Assembly (NCBI GenBank): GCA_020854035.1
Contig: JADZGE010000024.1
Location: forward strand, 1 to 64,000
Source: Burkholderiales bacterium
Lineage (GTDB): Bacteria > Pseudomonadota > Gammaproteobacteria > Burkholderiales > SG8-41
Length of the DNA: 64,000 nt
Reading direction: 5' to 3'
The first letter of the stretch is position 1; the number at the start of each line of letters is the position of its first letter. This document shows positions 1 to 8,425 of this stretch, one piece after another. Position numbers and translations under genes: made by a program. The notes beneath the pieces were generated by a model that searched no databases, was not told the DNA's origin, and was given only the letters and a program-made list of their open reading frames with translations.

Positions 1-2
1 AG

Positions 3-290
3 CGCTCGCGTGTGTTCGGCGACCTGCCGGCCATTGCGGAGACGTTGGCGGGTTTCGACAACGTCGCGGAGATTGGCCTGGTCGCGCCAAAGGGCACTCC
101 CAGGCCGATATTGGACAAGCTGCGCACCGCGCTCGTCAAAGCCGTGAACACCCCCGAGGTTGAGGCGCTGTTCGCGCAACAGGGCGCAGTCGCTGTCACC
201 AGCACGCCTGAAGAATTCCGGAAGATCATCGCGCGGAACATCGGACGCTATGGCGAGATCATCCGCGCGGTCGGGTCGAAGGCGGAGTGA
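3..290 (+). CDS. Bug/TctC family solute-binding protein, C-terminal part (cut by window start)
   Basis: This is the last ~95 codons of a periplasmic binding protein of the Bug (TctC-like) family, which usually captures small carboxylates or aromatic acids. The frame is open to the window edge, so the true start lies upstream; the GTG at 12 is only an internal codon. What is visible is the typical C-terminal lobe: a DLPAIAE segment equivalent to the family's D-x-P-T-x-x-E, a P-x-P-I-L-D-K-L helix, and a closing FRKIIARNIGRYGEIIRAVG helix. About 70 bp separate it from the downstream alcohol dehydrogenase on the same strand, so the two may share a transcript and a substrate. Family call is secure; ligand unknown. 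Confidence 0.85.
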   Translation, partial: RSRVFGDLPAIAETLAGFDNVAEIGLVAPKGTPRPILDKLRTALVKAVNTPEVEALFAQQGAVAVTSTPEEFRKIIARNIGRYGEIIRAVGSKAE

Positions 291-360
291 CAGACTTCGT
301 CGAGGGCAAGACGGACTGCCAGGAGTTGGAAACGATCATCCATTGTGTAGAGGCACAGTC

Positions 361-1377
361 ATGAAGGCGGCTTTGATGACCGAATTTGGGGCTCCGCTGA
401 AAATAGGAGATGTCCCCGAGCCTCAGGTCGGCGCTGACGATGTGCTCGTCAAGGTGAGCGCGTGCGGCGTGTGCTATAGCGATGTCAAGCTTTGGACGGG
501 CCGCTCACCGGTCAAGCCCTCTCTTCCGCACATCCTTGGCCACGAGATTGCGGGCACAGTGGCCGGGATCGGGCCGAATGCGACTGGTCTGGAGAAAGGA
601 GACCCTGTCACGGTTTATCTTTACGATACGTGTGACCAGTGCGCGGCGTGCAGAGCCGGCAGGGACAATCACTGCATCGCCATGAAACCGTATCCCGGCT
701 CGGCCGGTCGCCCGGGCGGCTTCGCCGAGTACGTTTCGGTTCCTTCGAAGAACGCGTTGAAGGTGCCAGCGGAGCTGGACTTTTCTCTCGCCTCGCTACT
801 TCCGGATGCTTTCAATACACCTTACCATGCAATCGTTGATCTGGCGCGGGTCAGGTTCAACGAGACCGCGATGCTTATGGGCATAGGCGGTCTCGCAATG
901 GGTGGGCTGCAGATACTGAAGCTCGTCGGCGCAAGGGTCATCGCGGTATCGCGGACCGAGAGCAAGCTTGAGATGGCAAGGAAGTTCGGCGCGGATATCG
1001 CGATCAACTCGACGAAAACGGACGTTGTGCGGGAAGTCAGGAGACTGACGGACGGCCACGGCGTGGATCATGTTTTCGACTTCGTGACGACTCCGCAGAC
1101 GCTGGATCAGGGCGTGCGGTCCACAAGACCCGGTGGGAAAGTCGTCTTCCTGGGGTATTCTGAACCGATTCCGCTCAATATCGGAACCATACGTTTCATA
1201 TCACTCACGAGTAGCCGAAACGGGACCCGTCAGAATCTCAGGGACCTCATCGGCCTCGCATCCGCGGGCAAGCTGAAATCCCAGGTGACCCGTACCTACG
1301 GGCTGGATGATGCCACCGGGGCGTTGACCGCGCTTTCGAAAGGCGAAGTAACGGGCAGGGTTGTCCTCCGGATTTGA
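361..1377 (+). CDS. Zinc-dependent medium-chain alcohol dehydrogenase
   Basis: A 338-residue NAD(P)-dependent medium-chain dehydrogenase that should oxidise an alcohol or reduce an aldehyde or ketone in the cytoplasm. Catalytic zinc ligands are visible as Cys38 in CGVCYSD and His61-Glu62 in GHE. The four structural-zinc cysteines are at 91, 94, 97 and 105. A Rossmann dinucleotide site follows at GIGGLAMGG, about residue 180. The frame is open further upstream to about 160, but the family's N-terminus begins at ATG 361, so that start is used. Its TGA stop overlaps the ATG of the next gene (TGATG), indicating translational coupling to the hydrolase. Third codon positions look less GC-rich than in most of the window. 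Substrate cannot be read from sequence. Confidence 0.9.
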   Translation: MKAALMTEFGAPLKIGDVPEPQVGADDVLVKVSACGVCYSDVKLWTGRSPVKPSLPHILGHEIAGTVAGIGPNATGLEKGDPVTVYLYDTCDQCAACRAGRDNHCIAMKPYPGSAGRPGGFAEYVSVPSKNALKVPAELDFSLASLLPDAFNTPYHAIVDLARVRFNETAMLMGIGGLAMGGLQILKLVGARVIAVSRTESKLEMARKFGADIAINSTKTDVVREVRRLTDGHGVDHVFDFVTTPQTLDQGVRSTRPGGKVVFLGYSEPIPLNIGTIRFISLTSSRNGTRQNLRDLIGLASAGKLKSQVTRTYGLDDATGALTALSKGEVTGRVVLRI

Positions 1378-2552
1378 TGTCAACATCGGGTGCTATCGGA
1401 GTTTCCATGACCATAACCGCATTGAATTCTGGTCCGAGCTTTACTCGTCTGTCGGATTTTCCGTGGTTCCCGGACGATCCGAACATGAACATAATGGCGA
1501 TGCGAGCCCACGCGCAGAACAACTCTCGTGCAACCGACGTTGGCGAAGTGCTCAGGGCGCTCACCGGCCTGAAGTCAGGAGACGGCGAGGGATGGCACAA
1601 CCGCTTCAGAAACCTGGCGGAGGCGGTGCGCGCTCAAGCCGAGAGAGCCGAAAAGGAAAACCACCCCGTCACTGCACGACAGTCATACCTCAGGGCGTCC
1701 ACGTACTTCAGAATGTCGACGACATTCATCGAGCGGGGAGCGAGGACCCGCGCCATGTATGGCCGGCAACTGGAGTGTTTCACGAGATTCGCAGCCCTCA
1801 GCGACCCTCCGATCGAGCGCGTCCAGATTCCCTACGAGGGCATCACGATGTGCGGATGGTACATGCCTCCGAAAAAGAAGACCGCCCCCAGGAACGCGGC
1901 GTACATATACTGTTCAGGAGAAGCGGGCGCATGCGAAGGCACCATACAGACGAGCCCGACCGAAGCTGTCGAACGTGGGCTGGGCGTACTCCTCTGCGAT
2001 GGTCCGGGTTCCGGCGCCGCCCTTATGAACCATGGAAAGGTCGGCACGCCTGAATTCGAGAAGCCTTTCAAGGCGATGGTCGATTACCTTGTCAGCAGGC
2101 CGGACATAGATCCCGGCAGAATCGGAGTAGCCGGCTCTGATTTCGGTGCCTACAACGCCGTGCGAGCCGCGGTCTTCGAAAAACGTGTCAGGTGTTGCGG
2201 CGTCATCACCGCATGTTACGACGCGCTGGTGGATCTGTACGATTACGGCCAGGAAGGTCACAGAGAGGGCTTGTCGGCCTTTCTCGGTGAAGATCCCGGC
2301 AACGTGGAGGCCGTGAGGGAGAAGCTGAAGGCGTACACGCTGAAAGGCGTTGCGGACAGGTTGACAGTTCCATTACTCATCCTGCAGGGCGAGGAGAACG
2401 TGAACTATCCGATCGAACCCGCCTACAGGCTCTACGCGGATGCCAAGGGACCCAAGGAACTGCGAATCGTCAATTCGGATCATCATACCGGCCATCGACG
2501 CATGGAAGTACTGGCCGGCCTCACGGACTGGCTCGCCGATCACCTGGCGTAG
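1377..2552 (+). CDS. Alpha/beta hydrolase with N-terminal helical domain (FrsA / dihydroxypseudooxynicotine-hydrolase type)
   Basis: About 391 residues. A helical N-terminal domain of roughly 130 residues precedes an alpha/beta-hydrolase core. The nucleophile elbow reads GSDFG with Ser near residue 254. A candidate acid lies in the LLILQGEENVN strand, and the His near the end is in the SDHHTGHR region. This layout is known from C-C bond hydrolases such as 2,6-dihydroxypseudooxynicotine hydrolase and from FrsA-like proteins. ATG 1377 overlaps the stop of the alcohol dehydrogenase; ATG 1407 is an alternative. Tight coupling to the dehydrogenase and a Bug binding protein suggests one catabolic pathway taking up an acid, cleaving it and oxidising a product; that pathway is inference. 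Confidence 0.8.
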   Translation: MSTSGAIGVSMTITALNSGPSFTRLSDFPWFPDDPNMNIMAMRAHAQNNSRATDVGEVLRALTGLKSGDGEGWHNRFRNLAEAVRAQAERAEKENHPVTARQSYLRASTYFRMSTTFIERGARTRAMYGRQLECFTRFAALSDPPIERVQIPYEGITMCGWYMPPKKKTAPRNAAYIYCSGEAGACEGTIQTSPTEAVERGLGVLLCDGPGSGAALMNHGKVGTPEFEKPFKAMVDYLVSRPDIDPGRIGVAGSDFGAYNAVRAAVFEKRVRCCGVITACYDALVDLYDYGQEGHREGLSAFLGEDPGNVEAVREKLKAYTLKGVADRLTVPLLILQGEENVNYPIEPAYRLYADAKGPKELRIVNSDHHTGHRRMEVLAGLTDWLADHLA

Positions 2553-2603
2553 GACGCAGCGGAAAATCCCGTACAGAATGAACCCGGCGGCATGGTGCAT
2601 GTT

Positions 2604-3536
2604 CTAGGCGTTCTTCAGCTCGACCAGCTCCAGCGCTTCACGGCTCGGTCCTTCGATCATCACCGCGCGCGTGTCGCCGAACGCGTAGGGCCCCTCCAGA
2701 AACGTGACGTTCTCGCTTTGCAGCTTGGCGATCCACGCATCGAGATCGGCAACGGCGAGTCCGATGTGATCCATGACATGCCCGCGCGGCCTCGCCAGCG
2801 GCTCGTCACTCTGGGGCGAAAACCACATCAGTGCCACATCGCTGAACATCACACCCGCCCGCGGCGTACGGTACATGCCTTCGCGCTTGAGCGCGGGCCA
2901 CGTGGGATCAGCGCCGCGCGGCACTTTGCAGTTGGCTTCAGTGAGGCCGGCAGGGCTCGTGAACGCCGCTATCGTCGACGCGTTGAGATGCTTCTGGTAC
3001 CAGAGCTGCGCGCAGAACGGGTGGTCCTGCCACATGTGCACGTGATTGAAGCGTTCAGCGGGATGGTTGCCCGCATACTCCACGAGCGCGCCGTCGGGGC
3101 CTTCCATGTAAGACCATCCCGCTCCGCCGTTCGGTTTGACGCCCGTGGCGCGTGCTTCGGCAATTTGCGCCCTGGTGAGCCCCAGCACGCCCCCCCGGCC
3201 AGGCCACGTGTCGCTGTTGATCAGGACCGTTGCGCCGTCCTCCGACGTGTAAAGCGGCAGCAGCTTCACCTGCGGGCGGCTCTTGTAGATTGCGAGGCTT
3301 GCGCGCGCATCGGTGACATGCCAGCCGAAATGCCAGAACGCCGTCTCCGGCTGCGTCGCCGGAGGGGAATCGACTTTCGTGAACAGCACCAGCACGTTGT
3401 TTGGCGACTTGAGCGCCGGCAGCCCGGCCCAGGTGGCCCTCGTGGTGCTCGGGAACTGGGTCGTGTAGAACTCGATCGCGGCCTCCGGATCGACGCTGTT
3501 AAGGTGCAGATGATGAAAGATGGGTGCGGGAAGCAT
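2604..3536 (-). CDS. Two-domain VOC (glyoxalase/extradiol dioxygenase superfamily) protein
   Basis: A 310-residue cytoplasmic protein made of two vicinal-oxygen-chelate modules. The first opens with IFHHLHLNSVDPEAAIEFY, giving a candidate metal-binding His. The second starts around residue 225 with VMDHIGLAVADLDAW and ends with the usual ALELVEL glutamate strand. A GGAG Shine-Dalgarno lies 8-9 nt upstream of the ATG. It ends tail-to-tail with the hydrolase (about 50 bp apart) and is divergent from the ThDP enzyme across 205 bp. Substrate is not predictable: VOC proteins include dioxygenases, isomerases, glyoxalases and resistance proteins. Confidence 0.8.
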   Translation of the reverse strand: MLPAPIFHHLHLNSVDPEAAIEFYTTQFPSTTRATWAGLPALKSPNNVLVLFTKVDSPPATQPETAFWHFGWHVTDARASLAIYKSRPQVKLLPLYTSEDGATVLINSDTWPGRGGVLGLTRAQIAEARATGVKPNGGAGWSYMEGPDGALVEYAGNHPAERFNHVHMWQDHPFCAQLWYQKHLNASTIAAFTSPAGLTEANCKVPRGADPTWPALKREGMYRTPRAGVMFSDVALMWFSPQSDEPLARPRGHVMDHIGLAVADLDAWIAKLQSENVTFLEGPYAFGDTRAVMIEGPSREALELVELKNA

Positions 3537-3741
3537 GCAAGCATCTCCGGTTGGGGAAGCAGTCCCCTCCGAGAGTAGCGCAAGCCGGCATGAAGGGGAA
3601 GCGGCAAGCTTGTCCGAATGAAGCGCCCGGTGTGGCGGTTTCGGGATGTGCGGGTTACCATCGTAGATTACACAACCGCCTTCGATTCACGGTTACCCCG
3701 CTGGGCGACGGAGTCGCGATTTTTCACCGAGAGGAGCACGC
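3537..3741. promoter_or_regulatory. Divergent intergenic region between VOC protein and ThDP enzyme
   Basis: This 205 bp gap must hold promoters for both divergent genes. A GGTTACC word occurs twice in direct orientation about 40 bp apart, around 3653 and 3692, which could be a regulator site. I could not assign a convincing -35/-10 pair. No reading frame here looks coding. Confidence 0.35.
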
Positions 3742-5472
3742 ATGCCTGCCAGGAATCTAGTCGACAAGGAAGTATCGGTCCCGGAGGCGATCGTGCGCGT
3801 GCTCGAGGAGGCGGGCGTCGATTTCATATTCGGGATGCCTGGCGGGCGTACCATCCCGATTTACGATGCGCTCTACGACCACCGCGAGAAAGTGCGCTGT
3901 GTGCTGGTGCGCGAGGAAGGCCTCGCCACCATCATGGCCGATGCCTATGGGAGGCTGACCGGACGACCCGGCGTGTGCATGGGACAGGCCGCTTGGATGC
4001 TCACCAACGCCGGCATGGGTCTGCTGGAGGCGTCCCTCGCCGGTTCCCCGGTGTTGGTGCTCTCGGACCTCTCGGACAGCCTGTACTTTTCGCACCACGC
4101 GCCGTACCAGACCGGCTGCGGTGACTATGGTACGTGGGACGCGCGCAATACGATCTCGGGCTATACCAAGCAGACCTTCGTCGCACGCGAACCGGCGGCC
4201 GCGGTTCAGGTCACGCAGCTTGGGATCAAGCACGCTCTCACCGGCCAACCGGGTCCAGTTGCGGTGCTCTACCACAGCGCCGCGCTTGCGGCGCGCGTCG
4301 GCCCGAACACGACGCCGCATCTATATGGTACGAGTCCGTACGTGCAAAGCGAACGGCAGTGCGCGGTCCCGGCGCGAGTCGATGCCGCGTTGGAGGCGTT
4401 GCGCCGCGCCGAGCGGCCGGTGGTGATCGCCGGCAACGGCGTGCGCATGAGCCAGGCGCGTGAGCGGTTGCTGGCGTGGGTCGAGTTGCTGGGCCTCCCG
4501 GTAGCGACCACGGCCACCGGCAAAGGTGTATTTCCCGAGACCCATCCGCTTGCGCTCGGGCCCTTCGGCAATTTCGGCCTGGAAGCGGCGAACGCCATCG
4601 TCGCCGAGGCCGACCTGGTGCTGGCGATCGGGACGAAGCTCGGACCGACCGATACCGCGAACGAAAACCCGAAGCTGCTCGATCCGGCGCGGCAGACGCT
4701 GGTTCAAATCGACATCGAGCCGCGGCACGCAGCCTGGACCATGCCGGCCGAGCACTGTCTCATCGGCGATGCGGGGGCGGTGCTCGATCAGCTCATGGAA
4801 GCCGCTCGTCGCGCCGGGCTGCGGCGAAACGATGCGGCCAGCGCGCGCGTGGCGGCCGCGCACCGCTCCAAGGCGAGCTTCGATGTTCCCGAATCCTCCT
4901 CGGATGAATCCCCGGTGCTTCCCCAGCGGCTGATCAAGGAACTGCATCGGGCTGTGCCGGCGGGCGCCACCATCACCTGCGACGGGGGCGAGAATCGGCT
5001 GTTCATGATGCATTACTTTCAGACGAAGCCCGGCGTGGAATACCTGCAACCGGCCGCGGCCGGAGGCATGGGCTATGCCATACCGGCGGCGCTGGCGGCG
5101 AAACTTGTGCGCCGGGATGATCCCGCGATCGCGGTGTGCGGCGACGGCGGGTTCGCGATGGCGATGAACGGCATGATGACCGCGCGTGACGAAGAAATAC
5201 CGATCGTCGCCGTCGTGCTCAACAACTCGCAGCTCGGCTGGGTCCGGCACGGTCAAGGCGAGCGGCCCATTGCTTCGCGTTTCGCCGAATATGATCACGC
5301 GGCGATCGCACGCGCCATGGGCTGCGAGGGTATCCGGGTCGAACGCCCGGACGAACTGCGGAACGCGCTGGCGCACGCGCTATCGTGCGGCCGTCCAACG
5401 GTCGTCGATGTGGTTACTTCGGAACGTTACACCTACCGCGACGTCACGTCGCCCCTGGCCAAGTATCCGTGA
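3742..5472 (+). CDS. Thiamine diphosphate-dependent enzyme, acetolactate synthase large-subunit-like
   Basis: A 576-residue ThDP enzyme of the acetohydroxyacid synthase/benzoylformate decarboxylase/oxalyl-CoA decarboxylase superfamily. The activating Glu is about residue 59 in VREEG. The central domain around 190-340 is TPP_enzyme_M-like. The diphosphate/Mg site runs from GDG at 467-469 to NN at 494-495, the canonical spacing. No small regulatory subunit (ilvH-like) follows, so a biosynthetic acetolactate synthase is unlikely. Grouping with a Bug transporter and an amidase suggests a catabolic decarboxylase or carboligase. The start ATG follows a GAGGAGCAC ribosome-binding sequence. Superfamily certain; reaction unknown. 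Confidence 0.85.
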   Translation: MPARNLVDKEVSVPEAIVRVLEEAGVDFIFGMPGGRTIPIYDALYDHREKVRCVLVREEGLATIMADAYGRLTGRPGVCMGQAAWMLTNAGMGLLEASLAGSPVLVLSDLSDSLYFSHHAPYQTGCGDYGTWDARNTISGYTKQTFVAREPAAAVQVTQLGIKHALTGQPGPVAVLYHSAALAARVGPNTTPHLYGTSPYVQSERQCAVPARVDAALEALRRAERPVVIAGNGVRMSQARERLLAWVELLGLPVATTATGKGVFPETHPLALGPFGNFGLEAANAIVAEADLVLAIGTKLGPTDTANENPKLLDPARQTLVQIDIEPRHAAWTMPAEHCLIGDAGAVLDQLMEAARRAGLRRNDAASARVAAAHRSKASFDVPESSSDESPVLPQRLIKELHRAVPAGATITCDGGENRLFMMHYFQTKPGVEYLQPAAAGGMGYAIPAALAAKLVRRDDPAIAVCGDGGFAMAMNGMMTARDEEIPIVAVVLNNSQLGWVRHGQGERPIASRFAEYDHAAIARAMGCEGIRVERPDELRNALAHALSCGRPTVVDVVTSERYTYRDVTSPLAKYP

Positions 5473-5532
5473 CCCAGGGGGTGGCGGATCCCTCTGCCTT
5501 GCAGCGCCGTGAGCCCCCGCGCGAGAGCCCAC

Positions 5533-6498
5533 ATGCGCGCACCGCCGCTCGCCATTCTTTTCGCCGCCGCCTGTCCGCTCGCGGCGTCGGCGCAGGCGTT
5601 TCCCACGAAGCCCATTCGCATCGTCGTGCCCTTTGCCGCGGGCGGCCCGGCGGACATCACGACACGCACCGTCGCGCCGCGGCTCACCGAGCTGCTCGGC
5701 CAGCCAATCGTCGTCGACAACCGCGCCGGGGCGAGCGGCATCATCGGGACGGAGGCGGTCATTCGCGCCGCGCCCGACGGGCACACCCTGCTGATGGCGA
5801 CCGCGAGCGTCTCCGCGATCAACATGGTGACCTATGCCAAGCCACCCTACGACACGTTGCGCGATCTCCAGCCGCTCACGCCGGTAATGACCACCTCCAG
5901 CCTGATCGTGGTCCACCCCTCGGTACCGGCGAGGACCCTGAAGGAGCTCGTCGCGCTCGCGCGGGCGCGTCCGGGGCAGATTGCATTCGGATCGGCGGGC
6001 GTCGGCGGCACATTGCACCTGGGCCTCGAGATGCTGATGAAGGAGGCGAAGGTGAAGATCAACCACGTGCCTTACAAGGGCGCGGCGCCCGCGGTGGTGG
6101 ACGTAGTCGCGGGGCAGATCACCGGCATGTTCGTGGATCTCCCGGTCATCTCGCCCTACGTCCGGGACGGCCGCGTGCGGGCACTTGCGACGGCGAACCC
6201 GGCGCGCACGCAGCACTTCCCCGATATCCCGACCGCGAAGGAGGCGGGCTTCGCCAACGTCGAGATGACCAATTCGTATTCCCTGCTCGCCCCGGCAAGG
6301 ACGCCGCGCGAGACCGTCGCCCGCTTGCACGACGCGATCGTGAAGGCCGTTGGCACGCCCGCAGTCCGGGAGAAGCTCCTTGCGAACGGCTCAGATCCCC
6401 TTACCCTGTCGGTCGAGGAATTCACTGCGTTCATCCGCAAGGACATCGAGAAGTGGGGCAGGCTCGTGCGGGAGACGGGCATCCAGCTTGAACGGTAG
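5533..6498 (+). CDS. Bug/TctC family periplasmic solute-binding protein
   Basis: About 321 residues. ATG 5533 is chosen because it gives a clean signal peptide (MRAPPLAILFAAACPLAASAQA) followed at once by the family's FPTKPIRIVVPF strand; upstream GTG/TTG starts would add a charged extension. Family marks include PADITTRTVAPRL, VVDNRAGASG, the INHVPYKG loop near residue 185 and the FPDIPTAKEAGF motif. The protein should deliver a carboxylated compound in the periplasm. It lies 60 bp after the ThDP gene and 24 bp before the amidase, so it is very likely co-transcribed. No TctA/TctB membrane subunits are adjacent, as is common for Bug proteins. Confidence 0.92.
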   Translation: MRAPPLAILFAAACPLAASAQAFPTKPIRIVVPFAAGGPADITTRTVAPRLTELLGQPIVVDNRAGASGIIGTEAVIRAAPDGHTLLMATASVSAINMVTYAKPPYDTLRDLQPLTPVMTTSSLIVVHPSVPARTLKELVALARARPGQIAFGSAGVGGTLHLGLEMLMKEAKVKINHVPYKGAAPAVVDVVAGQITGMFVDLPVISPYVRDGRVRALATANPARTQHFPDIPTAKEAGFANVEMTNSYSLLAPARTPRETVARLHDAIVKAVGTPAVREKLLANGSDPLTLSVEEFTAFIRKDIEKWGRLVRETGIQLER

Positions 6499-6522
6499 GC
6501 GCGCCCGGCGCCCGCGAACGAG

Positions 6523-7857
6523 ATGGCGCACCACGACGAGCCGCTGCTGCCGCACGCGCTGGGTCTTGCGGAGGCGGCGCGGCGCATTCGCGCGGGCAGC
6601 CTCACCGCGGCGGACCTGACGCGTGCCTGCCTGACGCGCATCTCCCGGCTCGAACCGCGCGTGCAGGCGTGGCAGCACCTCGAGGCTCGCCGGGCGCTCG
6701 AACAGGCGGAGGAGCGCGACGCCGCACTTGCCGCGGGAAATGCGCCGGGGCTGCTTCACGGTGTTCCCATCGGCGTGAAGGACATCATCGATGTCGCCGG
6801 CATGCCGACGACCATGGGTTCGCCTGTGTTCCGGGACCACGTGGCGCGGCAATCCGCCGCGGCGGTACTGCGGCTCGAAGCGGCCGGTGTGGTGATACCG
6901 GGCAAGACCGTCACCACCGAGTTCGCCTACTACGCGCCGAACCGCACCCGCAATCCCTGGAATCCCGGGCACACGCCGGGAGGCTCTTCAATGGGCTCGG
7001 CGGCGGCGGTGGCGGCGTGCATGGTGCCGGCGGCGATCGGCACGCAGACGAACGGCTCGGTGATACGCCCGGCGGCCTACTGCGGCGTCGTCGGCTTCAA
7101 GCCTTCCGTGGGAGCCATACCGGTCGAGGGCATGCTCGCCCTTGCACCGACTTTCGATACCGCGGGCGTTTTCGCGCGTAGCGTGGAGGATGTGGCGCTG
7201 CTCGCCTCCGCGCTCGTGGACCCGGGGCGCCGGCGGCCGTCCAGGCCGCCGGCGCGGTCTGCGCCGCCACGGATCGCGGCGGTGCGAAGCCCGGTGTGGG
7301 ACCTCGCGGATGAAGGCCAGAGAGCGGCGTTCGCCGCGAGTCTCGATGCGCTGCGGCGTGCCGGGGCGCGGGTGGACGAACTGGATCTCGGGGGAGCGTT
7401 CCTTCAGGGCCATGACGCCCACCGGACCATCATGGCGTACGAGGCGGCGCTCAACCTGGGCGACGTTCAGCGCCGGTACCGGGACGCTCTGAGCGCGCGC
7501 CTGAATGCCCTGCTCGACGAAGGGCGCGCGGCCGGAGAGAGCCGCTATCGGAGCGCGCTCTGCGTCCGGGATGCGGCGCGCCGGGAGTTTGCCGCCGCCA
7601 TGAGCCGGTTCGATGCCGCTGTGACGCCGCCCGCGACGGGCGAAGCCCCTGCCACGCTCGCCGAAACCGGTAACCCCGCGTTCTGCACGCTCTGGACGCT
7701 GCTCGGCGTGCCAGCGGTCACGTTGCCCGCCGGCTCCGGTCCTTCCGGGCTGCCGCTCGGGCTGCAGATCGTGGGGCAGGTGGATGCCGATGACATTCTG
7801 CTTTCGGTGGCGTCCTGGTGCGAGCAGGCCCTGCCTCGGCCGAGCCGTTTGCCCTGA
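6523..7857 (+). CDS. Amidase signature family hydrolase
   Basis: A 444-residue amidase of the Ser-cisSer-Lys type. Lys86 sits in GVKDIID, the cis-Ser is Ser155 in GGSSMGS, and the nucleophile is Ser179 in TNGSVIRPAA. The 69 and 24 residue spacings equal those of malonamidase E2, so the triad is intact. It probably cleaves an amide of a small acid in the cytoplasm; GatA is less likely because gatB and gatC are absent and the protein is shorter. It follows the Bug gene by 24 bp and closes the ThDP-Bug-amidase set. Substrate unknown. Confidence 0.88.
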   Translation: MAHHDEPLLPHALGLAEAARRIRAGSLTAADLTRACLTRISRLEPRVQAWQHLEARRALEQAEERDAALAAGNAPGLLHGVPIGVKDIIDVAGMPTTMGSPVFRDHVARQSAAAVLRLEAAGVVIPGKTVTTEFAYYAPNRTRNPWNPGHTPGGSSMGSAAAVAACMVPAAIGTQTNGSVIRPAAYCGVVGFKPSVGAIPVEGMLALAPTFDTAGVFARSVEDVALLASALVDPGRRRPSRPPARSAPPRIAAVRSPVWDLADEGQRAAFAASLDALRRAGARVDELDLGGAFLQGHDAHRTIMAYEAALNLGDVQRRYRDALSARLNALLDEGRAAGESRYRSALCVRDAARREFAAAMSRFDAAVTPPATGEAPATLAETGNPAFCTLWTLLGVPAVTLPAGSGPSGLPLGLQIVGQVDADDILLSVASWCEQALPRPSRLP

Positions 7858-7995
7858 GACGCCCGGGCGACGCGGGATGCCCGGGAGAAGGCGTGGAATG
7901 CGTCGCACCTCTCGCCGCGCGCTTTATGCCGCCGCGGAATTTGGCTACACTCGTCCCGTCATGGAAGCTCCCCCTTGCGGGGGCAGGAGATCGCC

Positions 7996-8424
7996 ATGGA
8001 AACCGTGAAGCAACTGCTGCAGGCGAAGGGCGGTGTCGTTCATTGCATCGGTCCCCGGGCCCGCGTATTCGATGCGCTCCGCCTGATGGCGGAGAAGGAC
8101 ATCGGCGCGCTGGTCGTCGTGGACGGCGACCGGCCGGTCGGCATCATCTCGGAGCGCGACTACGCGCGCAAGGTGATATTGCAGGGGAAATCATCGCATG
8201 ACGTGCCGGTGCTCGACATCATGAGCAGCCCGCTCATCACGGTCGAGCCGCATCAGACGGTGGAGGATTGCATGGCGCTCGTGACCGGCCACCGCGTGCG
8301 CCACCTGCCCGTGATCGAAGCGGGCCGGCTCGCGGGCCTGCTCTCGATCGGCGACCTCGTCAAGTCCGTGATCGCGGACAAGGAACAGACGATCCGGCAG
8401 CTCGAGTCGTACATCCATTCCTGA
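7996..8424 (+). CDS. Two-CBS-domain protein
   Basis: A 142-residue stand-alone CBS pair, a cytoplasmic module that usually binds adenine nucleotides and senses energy state. The repeats are around residues 10-70 (ending ISERDYARK) and 75-135 (ending LLSIGDLVK). ATG 7996 follows the Shine-Dalgarno-like GGCAGGAG, so it is preferred over the TTG at 7975. A possible -10 (TACACT, 7946-7951) lies about 45 bp upstream without a good -35. Its stop is one base from the start of the molybdopterin-domain gene, so the two are one transcript. A second CBS protein is at 52542. Confidence 0.88.
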   Translation: METVKQLLQAKGGVVHCIGPRARVFDALRLMAEKDIGALVVVDGDRPVGIISERDYARKVILQGKSSHDVPVLDIMSSPLITVEPHQTVEDCMALVTGHRVRHLPVIEAGRLAGLLSIGDLVKSVIADKEQTIRQLESYIHS

Positions 8425-8425
8425 C

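Noticed and set aside
160..360. Upstream extension of the zinc alcohol dehydrogenase
   Set aside because: It overlaps the end of the Bug gene in another frame and is Arg/Ser-rich; the enzyme family starts at ATG 361.
3742..5472. Calling the ThDP enzyme biosynthetic acetolactate synthase (ilvB)
   Set aside because: No small subunit follows and the neighbours are catabolic; only the superfamily is supported.
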